A stretch of 62,283 nt of DNA from Alphaproteobacteria bacterium HGW-Alphaproteobacteria-4 (GTDB lineage Bacteria; Pseudomonadota; Alphaproteobacteria; Rhodobacterales; Rhodobacteraceae): positions 1-62,283 of the forward strand of contig PHEE01000018.1 of NCBI GenBank assembly GCA_002842855.1, given 5' to 3'. The translations under genes and the position numbers were made by a program. Below the pieces are notes generated by a model that searched no databases, was not told the origin of the DNA, and saw only the letters and a list, made by a program, of their open reading frames with translations. Positions 56,553 through 62,283 of this stretch are shown in pieces (position 1 is the first letter of the stretch; every line of letters begins with the position of its first letter).

Positions 56553-56951
56553 TCAGAACACGGTGCAAAGAACTTCGCCGCCAACATTGGCGGTGCGTGC
56601 GGCCGCGTCCGTCATCACACCCTTGGGCGTGGAGACGATGGAAAGACCAAGGCCATTGCGGACCGTGGGGATTTCCTTGACCGAGGCATACACGCGGCGA
56701 CCCGGCTTGGACACGCGTTTGATTTCGCGGATCACGGGGGTGCCTTCGAAGTACTTCAGCGAGATTACGATTTCCGGGTGGCCGTCGGCACCGGTCGTTT
56801 TTTCATAGCCACGGATATAGCCTTCGCCCGCCAGCACATCCAGCACCCAGGCGCGCAGCTTGGAAGCCGGGGTCGCCACGGTGGATTTGCCGCGCATTTG
56901 CGCGTTGCGGATACGGGTCAGCATATCGCCGATAGGATCGTTCATCGACAT
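56553..56951 (-). CDS. rpsH: 30S ribosomal protein S8
   Basis: The 132-aa protein starts [18 protein letters not shown] and ends with [20 protein letters not shown]. The ATG at 56951 has AAGGAG 8 bases upstream. Normal position after rpsN. Confidence 0.97.
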   Translation of the reverse strand: MSMNDPIGDMLTRIRNAQMRGKSTVATPASKLRAWVLDVLAGEGYIRGYEKTTGADGHPEIVISLKYFEGTPVIREIKRVSKPGRRVYASVKEIPTVRNGLGLSIVSTPKGVMTDAAARTANVGGEVLCTVF

Positions 56952-56963
56952 GTCGCGATCTCC

Positions 56964-57269
56964 TTACCAGCTCGACTTGACCATGCCCGGGATCTGGCCG
57001 AACTGGGCCAGGTCACGCAGCATGATCCGCGAAAGTTTGAGCTTGCGATAATACGCATGCGGGCGGCCCGTCAGCTGGCAGCGGTTGTGCAGCCGGGTGG
57101 CGGAGGAATTGCGGGGCAGAGCCGCCAGCTTCAGAGACGCCTTGAAGCGCTCTTCCATCGGGCGGGCCTGATCTTCGATGACGACTTTCAGCGCGGCGCG
57201 CTTGGAAGCATGCAACTTCACAAGCTTTTCGCGCTTCAGTTCGCGTTCAATCATGGATTTCTTGGCCAT
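56964..57269 (-). CDS. rpsN: 30S ribosomal protein S14 (zinc-free type)
   Basis: The 101-aa protein [20 protein letters not shown] lacks the CxxC pairs of the short zinc form, so it is the longer C-minus type. [19 protein letters not shown] is the family signature. Confidence 0.97.
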   Translation of the reverse strand: MAKKSMIERELKREKLVKLHASKRAALKVVIEDQARPMEERFKASLKLAALPRNSSATRLHNRCQLTGRPHAYYRKLKLSRIMLRDLAQFGQIPGMVKSSW

Positions 57270-57289
57270 TGTTCCTGTTCCTCCCGCGA

Positions 57290-57850
57290 TCAGCTGTTGA
57301 AGGGCATGTTGAAAGCTTTCAACAGTGCCTTCGCTTCCGCGTCTTTGCTCGCGGTGGTGCAGATGATGATGTCCATCCCCAGAACCTCATCGACCTTGTC
57401 GAAGTCGATTTCGGGGAACACGATCTGTTCTTTCAGGCCCATGGCAAAGTTGCCGCGACCGTCAAAAGAGCTGCCCTTGACGCCGCGGAAGTCGCGCACG
57501 CGGGGCAGTGCCACCGTGATCAGACGATCAAGGAACTCATACATCCGGTCGCCACGCAGCGTGACCTTGCAGCCCAGCGGCATTTCTTCGCGGACGCGGA
57601 ACGCGGCAACCGATTTCTTGGCCTTGGTGATCACGGCCTTTTGGCCAGCGATCAGGGTCAGCTCTTCGGCAGCCTGTTTCACCTTCTTGGTGTCCTTCAC
57701 CGCTTCGCCAACGCCCATGTTCAGCACGATCTTCTCGAGGCGCGGAATCTGCATGTCGTTGGTAAAGCCGAACTGTTCTTTCAGCGCGGCACGGATGGTG
57801 GCCTTGTAATAGGCTTTCAGACGCGGGGTATAGGTGGGTTGGTCGAGCAT
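57290..57850 (-). CDS. rplE: 50S ribosomal protein L5
   Basis: The 186-aa protein has [20 protein letters not shown] and the C-terminal [20 protein letters not shown] region of L5, which binds 5S rRNA. Its ATG overlaps the rplX stop (TGATG). Confidence 0.97.
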   Translation of the reverse strand: MLDQPTYTPRLKAYYKATIRAALKEQFGFTNDMQIPRLEKIVLNMGVGEAVKDTKKVKQAAEELTLIAGQKAVITKAKKSVAAFRVREEMPLGCKVTLRGDRMYEFLDRLITVALPRVRDFRGVKGSSFDGRGNFAMGLKEQIVFPEIDFDKVDEVLGMDIIICTTASKDAEAKALLKAFNMPFNS

Positions 57851-58155
57851 CAGATTACCTCCCCGGTGGTCTTGGCGTAGCGCACCTTCTTGCCCTCTTC
57901 GACACGGAAGCCAACCCGGGTTGCCTTGCCGTTTTTATCAACGAGCGCAAGGTTCGACAGGTCGATCGGCATCGCTTTTTGCACACGCCCGCCCTGTTCG
58001 GTCTGGGTCTGGCGGGTATGGCGGATCGCCATGTTCACGCCCTCGACCACGGCCTTGTTTTCGGACGGGTTTACCAGTGCGATCTCGCCCTTGCGGCCCT
58101 TGTCTTTGCCGGTCAGCACGACGACCTTATCGCCCTTTTTAAGCTTGGCTGCCAT
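57850..58155 (-). CDS. rplX: 50S ribosomal protein L24
   Basis: The 101-aa protein starts [20 protein letters not shown], the KOW motif of L24. The ATG at 58155 shares a base with the rplN stop, and its own stop overlaps rplE, so the three are coupled. Confidence 0.97.
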   Translation of the reverse strand: MAAKLKKGDKVVVLTGKDKGRKGEIALVNPSENKAVVEGVNMAIRHTRQTQTEQGGRVQKAMPIDLSNLALVDKNGKATRVGFRVEEGKKVRYAKTTGEVI

Positions 58156-58523
58156 CACAGCACCTCCGGCGCAAGCGAGATGATCTTCATGAAGTTCTTG
58201 GCGCGCAATTCACGCACCACCGGCCCGAAAATGCGCGTGCCGACCGGCTCACCCTGGTTGTTCAGGATAACGGCGGCGTTGCGGTCAAAACGGATGGCGG
58301 TGCCGTCTTCACGGCGAACTTCCTTGGCGGTGCGCACGACAACGGCTTTGCGCACGTCGCCCTTTTTCACACGGCCTTTCGGAATGGCTTCCTTCACCGA
58401 CACCACGATGATGTCGCCAACACTGGCGTAACGGCGATGGGAACCACCCAGAACCTTGATGCACTGAACCCGGCGAGCGCCGGAGTTGTCAGCTACATCC
58501 AGATTGGTCTGCATCTGGATCAT
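58155..58523 (-). CDS. rplN: 50S ribosomal protein L14
   Basis: The 122-aa protein [20 protein letters not shown] has exact family length and the conserved [19 protein letters not shown]. Normal order rpsQ-rplN-rplX. Confidence 0.97.
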   Translation of the reverse strand: MIQMQTNLDVADNSGARRVQCIKVLGGSHRRYASVGDIIVVSVKEAIPKGRVKKGDVRKAVVVRTAKEVRREDGTAIRFDRNAAVILNNQGEPVGTRIFGPVVRELRAKNFMKIISLAPEVL

Positions 58524-58598
58524 TTGGTTTCTCCCGACCTGTGGGGACGTTCCCGTTTCAAAGGGGCCCCAGGGTTTCGTTCAAACTGGAGGATGGCT

Positions 58599-58838
58599 TC
58601 AAGCTTGCGCTTCAGTGACCACCGTCCAGCGTTTGGTTTTCGAGATTGGCGCACATTCCTGAATGCGGACGGTATCGCCTTCCTTGAACTGGTTCAGCGC
58701 GTCATGCGCGCGGTATTTCTTCGATTTGCGCACGGTCTTTTGCAAGAGCGGGTGCTTGAAGCGGCGTTCGACCAGAACCGTGATGGTCTGTTCGTTTTTG
58801 TCCGAGGTGACGACACCTTGCAGGATACGTTTGGGCAT
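58599..58838 (-). CDS. rpsQ: 30S ribosomal protein S17
   Basis: The 79-aa protein has [20 protein letters not shown] and the signature [20 protein letters not shown]. It follows rpmC by 10 bases. Confidence 0.97.
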   Translation of the reverse strand: MPKRILQGVVTSDKNEQTITVLVERRFKHPLLQKTVRKSKKYRAHDALNQFKEGDTVRIQECAPISKTKRWTVVTEAQA

Positions 58839-58848
58839 GGGTCTCTCC

Positions 58849-59052
58849 TCAGTTCGCCGCCGCTTCGGCGGCTTTCTGGTTCAGCACCGTCTTGATGCGC
58901 GCAACGTCACGGCGGACGACACGCATGCGGGCGGTATTTTCAAGCTGGCCGGTGGCCTGACGGAAGCGCAAATTGAAGGCTTCCTTCTTGAGCGCCAGCA
59001 GCTCATCGCGGAGCTGGTCGGGCGTCTTTGCTTTCAGTTCCTGGGCGTTCAT
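58849..59052 (-). CDS. rpmC: 50S ribosomal protein L29
   Basis: The 67-aa protein starts [19 protein letters not shown] and has [19 protein letters not shown]. The ATG at 59052 follows AGGAACAGGCGC. Upstream lies a 159-base gap and then ubiA, not rplP, so a promoter for the rpmC-rpmD segment is expected in 59053-59211 unless read-through supplies it. Confidence 0.96.
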   Translation of the reverse strand: MNAQELKAKTPDQLRDELLALKKEAFNLRFRQATGQLENTARMRVVRRDVARIKTVLNQKAAEAAAN

Positions 59053-59211
59053 GCGCCTGTTCCTTTCAACATCACCAGAAGGCCCCATTGCGGGTAACCC
59101 TGCATCTGGTGGAGTCAATGATAACTCTGCTGATTCCGTCGCCGGAACCCGCAGGATGTGGCTCTATACGGAAGGCACAGCGCGAAGGCAAGCGCTGATT
59201 GCCACTACGCT

Positions 59212-60141
59212 TCAGGCGCCCAGCCAAACCGCCGCCGCCAGTAGCACCACAAGCCATAGATGCGCCACCTGGTCCTGCAGACGCGGATTTCGCAACAGGC
59301 AGAATCTCGGATCGCGCACCGCCAGCCACGAAAGCGCGAAGACCGCCGCGAGAACCGCGGGCGAGGCGGCCATGAACCAGAACCGTGGCGCCAGCGCGCC
59401 CGTGACCACAAGCGTTGCGATCGCGGCCAATCCTGGCAGCGACAGCGCAACCGTTACCGCGACGGCACCGCCCCCGCCCAGGGTTGTTGCGACGGTCTTT
59501 CCGCCCACGGCGGCATCTGCGGCGATATCCTTGATATCGGAACCCGTTTCGCCCACGGCGAAAAAGCCCGTCACCCAGATCACGGCGGCCCAGTGTTCTA
59601 CAGACATTTCGGCAGGCGTCAGGCCCGGAGGCGCGTTCAGAACCGGAAAGAGAACGGTCAGGCAGACCCAGCCTGAAACCGCGACCAGGGTCTTGATCCC
59701 GAGGAACCGCTTCCACGGTTGCCCGCCCAGACCGTTGGAATAGCCAAACGCCGCGACAAGGACGAAGGCCAGCGCAAGCACCGCGGCCACATGACCGCCG
59801 ACCGATGCCAGCGCCAGCGCCGCCACCGCCGGCACCACCCCCAACCAACGGCCCACACTGGCGTGCCGGTCAGAAATGGCAGCGCTCATGTCCGGTCGTG
59901 CGATAGCGTCTTCGGCCCGATCAAGGACCGTGTTCCACACGAAGATGGCAACTGACGCCAGCACGATTGCCGCATAGTCGCTGCCACGAACGGGTGTTGC
60001 CGTCATGCGCGCCACGACCAGCGCAAACAGGGCATAGAGCACGGCATGATAGGCGCGGTAAGTGACCAGCGCCCAGACCACGCGGCGCAGCCGCCCACCC
60101 GGTGTTGGCGCGCTGAGCTTCGGGTGTGACGCGATTGTCAT
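59212..60141 (-). CDS. UbiA-family prenyltransferase
   Basis: The 309-aa membrane protein has eight or nine helices and both aspartate-rich prenyl-diphosphate motifs. The first is NTVLDRAEDAIARP, of the NxxxDRxxD type; the second is DIKDIAADAAVGGKT, of the DxxDxxxD type. It would attach a polyprenyl chain to an aromatic or other acceptor in quinone, haem or chlorophyll-type pathways; the acceptor is not clear from sequence. It lies between rplP and rpmC, where ribosomal operons normally have no gene. The chosen ATG (60141) gives MTIASHPKLSAPTPGG. Confidence 0.85.
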   Translation of the reverse strand: MTIASHPKLSAPTPGGRLRRVVWALVTYRAYHAVLYALFALVVARMTATPVRGSDYAAIVLASVAIFVWNTVLDRAEDAIARPDMSAAISDRHASVGRWLGVVPAVAALALASVGGHVAAVLALAFVLVAAFGYSNGLGGQPWKRFLGIKTLVAVSGWVCLTVLFPVLNAPPGLTPAEMSVEHWAAVIWVTGFFAVGETGSDIKDIAADAAVGGKTVATTLGGGGAVAVTVALSLPGLAAIATLVVTGALAPRFWFMAASPAVLAAVFALSWLAVRDPRFCLLRNPRLQDQVAHLWLVVLLAAAVWLGA

Positions 60142-60256
60142 GCGGTCATTCCATCGCTTCCGGGTGCAAGTCTTGCGCGCCGCGCAGACCTGAACAAGCA
60201 CGCAACTTGCCGCATGCGTAAAGCTCGGCCGACACGACGGCAGCGCACAGACCGGA

Positions 60257-60290
60257 ATGCAAACACCCCCCGGGATGGACCGGGGGGTGT
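60257..60290 (-). terminator. Terminator-like hairpin after rplP
   Basis: An 11-bp stem ACACCCCCCGG/CCGGGGGGTGT (60263-60273 with 60280-60290) closes a 6-base loop, followed on the minus strand by TTGCATT. It lies about 35 bases past the rplP stop and before ubiA, so the leading ribosomal segment may end here. Confidence 0.65.
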
Positions 60291-60323
60291 GAATGTCGCT
60301 ACGTCGACCGAGCGTCAGGCGGA

Positions 60324-60737
60324 TTACCAGTCTTCGCGGGCCACGATCCGGGTCATTACCGGCAACTTGTTGGCCCCGAGGCGGAGCGCTTCGCGCGCCA
60401 CTGATTCGACCACGCCGTCAATCTCGAACATGATCCGGCCCGGTTTCACCTTGGCCGCCCAGTAGTCGGTTGCGCCTTTGCCTTTACCCATCCGCACTTC
60501 GACGGGTTTCGACGAGACCGGAACATCCGGGAAAATCCGGATCCAGACCCGGCCCTGACGTTTCATGTGGCGGGTGATCGCGCGGCGGGCCGCCTCGATC
60601 TGCCGTGCGGTGACGCGCTCGGGTTCGGTTGCTTTCAGGGCGAAGGAACCGAAGTTCAGCAGGAAGCCGCCTTTGGCTTCGCCATGAATCCGGCCCTTGT
60701 GCTGTTTGCGGAACTTGGTCCGTTTAGGTTGCAGCAT
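60324..60737 (-). CDS. rplP: 50S ribosomal protein L16
   Basis: The 137-aa protein [19 protein letters not shown] has the family length and [19 protein letters not shown]. It follows rpsC by 12 bases. Downstream the usual rpmC is displaced by a terminator and ubiA. Confidence 0.97.
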   Translation of the reverse strand: MLQPKRTKFRKQHKGRIHGEAKGGFLLNFGSFALKATEPERVTARQIEAARRAITRHMKRQGRVWIRIFPDVPVSSKPVEVRMGKGKGATDYWAAKVKPGRIMFEIDGVVESVAREALRLGANKLPVMTRIVAREDW

Positions 60738-60749
60738 CTATTTTACTCC

Positions 60750-61460
60750 TCACCGGGCGTCGCGGCGCGGGCCACGGGGCGCAGGGCCTTCCTGGGCTTC
60801 GCTTGCACGACGGTCATGCGCTTGCGGGTCGTGTTCCATGATCTCGCCTTTGAAGATCCAGACCTTGACGCCGATGATGCCGTAGGCGGTTTCCGCTTCC
60901 GACAGCGCATAGTCGATGTCGGCGCGCAGCGTGTGCAACGGCACCCGACCTTCGCGATACCATTCCACCCGCGCGATTTCGGCGCCGCCAAGGCGGCCAC
61001 CAACGTTGACGCGGATCCCAAGCGCGCCCATCCGCATCGCGTTTTGAACCGCGCGCTTCATGGCGCGGCGGAACGAAACACGCCGCTCAAGCTGCTGGGT
61101 GATCGATTCGGCCACCAGTTGCGCATCAAGTTCGGGCTTGCGCACTTCAACGATGTTGAGGTGCAGTTCCGACTTGGTGAGGTTGGCAAGCTTCTTGCGC
61201 AGCGTCTCGATATCGGCGCCTTTTTTGCCGATGATCACACCGGGACGCGCCGCATGAATGGTAACCCGGCACTTCTTGTGCGGGCGTTCAATGATGACGC
61301 GGCTGATGCCGGCCATCTTGGCGTCGCTGCGGATGAAGTCGCGCATCTTGAGGTCTTCAAGCAACAGGTTGCCATAGTCTTTGGATTCGGCGAACCAGCG
61401 GCTGTCCCAGGTGCGGTTGACCTGGAGGCGCATACCGATCGGATTGACCTTCTGACCCAT
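60750..61460 (-). CDS. rpsC: 30S ribosomal protein S3
   Basis: The 236-aa protein starts [20 protein letters not shown] and has the KH domain with [20 protein letters not shown]. The C-terminal tail is basic and acidic mixed, ending GPRRDAR. Its ATG overlaps the rplV stop. Confidence 0.97.
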   Translation of the reverse strand: MGQKVNPIGMRLQVNRTWDSRWFAESKDYGNLLLEDLKMRDFIRSDAKMAGISRVIIERPHKKCRVTIHAARPGVIIGKKGADIETLRKKLANLTKSELHLNIVEVRKPELDAQLVAESITQQLERRVSFRRAMKRAVQNAMRMGALGIRVNVGGRLGGAEIARVEWYREGRVPLHTLRADIDYALSEAETAYGIIGVKVWIFKGEIMEHDPQAHDRRASEAQEGPAPRGPRRDAR

Positions 61461-61855
61461 TACGCGCGCTCCTCGGCAGTGACGGCCTCGACCTGACGGA
61501 CCTTGATGGTGATTTCCGCAAACGGCTTCATGATCTTGCCGAAGCGGCCCCGGGCGCGCGGACGGCCGCGCTTGAGGGTAATGTTCTTGCCCACCCAGGC
61601 TTCGGCCACGATCAGGCTGTCGACATCCAGACCGTGGTTGTTCTCGGCGTTGGCGATGGCCGACTGAAGGCATTTCTTCACGTCGTCCGAGACCCGCTTT
61701 TTCGAGAAGGTCAGGTCGGCAAGCGCCCGTTCTACCTTTTTGCCACGAATCAACTCAGCCACGAGGTTGAGCTTTTGCGGCGAGGTTTTCAGCATCTTGG
61801 CTTTCGCCAGCGCCTCGTTGTCCGCCACGCGGCGCGGATTTTTTTCCTTACCCAT
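61460..61855 (-). CDS. rplV: 50S ribosomal protein L22
   Basis: The 131-aa protein has [20 protein letters not shown] and [19 protein letters not shown], the standard L22 marks. It follows rpsS by 5 bases. Confidence 0.97.
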   Translation of the reverse strand: MGKEKNPRRVADNEALAKAKMLKTSPQKLNLVAELIRGKKVERALADLTFSKKRVSDDVKKCLQSAIANAENNHGLDVDSLIVAEAWVGKNITLKRGRPRARGRFGKIMKPFAEITIKVRQVEAVTAEERA

Positions 61856-61860
61856 GACGG

Positions 61861-62139
61861 TTATTTCCTCTTCGCTTTCTTGTCGGCAGCATGGCCGTAG
61901 TAGGTGCGCGTCGGCGAGTATTCACCGAACTTCTGACCGATCATTTCCTCGGTGACGTTCACCGGGATGTGCTTCTTGCCATTGTAGACACCAAAGGTGA
62001 GGCCCACGAATTGCGGCAGAATGGTCGAGCGGCGCGACCAGATCTTGATGACTTCAGCTTTGCCCGTGCCGCGTGCCTTTTCTGCCTTTTTCAGCAGATA
62101 GGCGTCAACGAAGGGGCCTTTCCAAACAGAACGTGCCAT
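61861..62139 (-). CDS. rpsS: 30S ribosomal protein S19
   Basis: The 92-aa protein [20 protein letters not shown] ends with [20 protein letters not shown], as is usual for S19. It follows rplB by 3 bases. Confidence 0.97.
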   Translation of the reverse strand: MARSVWKGPFVDAYLLKKAEKARGTGKAEVIKIWSRRSTILPQFVGLTFGVYNGKKHIPVNVTEEMIGQKFGEYSPTRTYYGHAADKKAKRK

Positions 62140-62142
62140 GGA

Positions 62143-62283
62143 TTACCGACCCTTCTTGGCGTTGCGCGAACGGACAATGTATTTGTCCGTGGCTTTGTTC
62201 TTGCGGGTCTTGGTGCCCTTGGTGCCCTTGCCCCACGGGGTAACCGGGTGACGGCCGCCCGAAGTGCGGCCTTCGCCGCCGCC
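62143..62283 (-). CDS. rplB: 50S ribosomal protein L2, C-terminal part (cut by window edge)
   Basis: The last 46 codons are present, including [20 protein letters not shown] and the ending RSRNAKKGR, which is the C-terminus of L2. The frame is open to the window edge. Stop is TAA at 62143-62145. Confidence 0.95.
   Translation of the reverse strand, partial: GGGEGRTSGGRHPVTPWGKGTKGTKTRKNKATDKYIVRSRNAKKGR

Overview
The window is high-GC DNA from an alphaproteobacterium, most likely a member of the Rhodobacteraceae. This rests on the gene order rpmH-rnpA-yidD-ttcA-yidC-MOSC-engB-argB, the aapJQMP-type amino acid transporter, the ATP12 chaperone gene, the sequence style of the ribosomal proteins, and a Tad locus whose pilin-like proteins carry a DW instead of the usual EY after the processing site. 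Translated proteins were compared from memory only, so family names are recognition calls and not search results.

Layout. Positions 1-10647 (+) hold most of a Tad/Flp pilus locus: two short Flp-like pilins, cpaB, cpaC, an OmpA-type lipoprotein, a terminator-like hairpin, then cpaE, cpaF, tadB, tadC, two TPR lipoproteins and the prepilin peptidase tadV. Positions 10637-17691 hold a polytopic membrane protein, an AAA ATPase with an N-terminal winged-helix-like part, a HIT protein, a family 14 glycosyltransferase, a sulfotransferase and a lone ruvB. Positions 18139-22938 (+) are a polysaccharide operon: UDP-glucuronate decarboxylase, a GalE-like epimerase, a cellulose-synthase-like GT2 and a secreted GH26-like hydrolase. 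Next come a small secreted protein, the divergent epmA/efp pair, a GH128-like hydrolase, tRNA-Arg(ACG), a DUF4405 membrane protein and an orphan histidine kinase. Positions 28931-37929 (+) are the rpmH-to-argB housekeeping run, which contains a degenerate GGDEF-EAL protein between ttcA and yidC.

Positions 38000-42566 (-) hold the aap amino-acid ABC transporter. Its binding-protein gene aapJ carries an out-of-frame internal deletion. Positions 42772-46912 (-) are a tightly overlapping chain: rarA, crcB, rluC-type pseudouridine synthase, HAD phosphatase and ATP12 chaperone. Positions 46995-48248 (-) hold a luxR-luxI quorum-sensing pair. From 48467 to the end (-) lies the S10/spc/alpha ribosomal supercluster from rplB (cut by the window edge) to rplQ.

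The most unusual points are in that ribosomal block. The rpsK stop codon and the S11 tail are missing, so rpsK reads in frame into rpoA. A UbiA-family prenyltransferase gene sits between rplP and rpmC. A marC-family gene plus a 49-codon ORF sits between rpmD and rplO, bounded by terminator-like hairpins. The rpsK and aapJ lesions could be assembly errors and should be checked on reads before any biology is built on them. The best candidate for an undescribed system is the surface-glycan and pilus neighbourhood at 1-23 kb, where UDP-pentose synthesis, a GT14 enzyme, a sulfotransferase, a GT2 synthase and a secreted hydrolase lie beside a Tad pilus. The functional link among these is inference.
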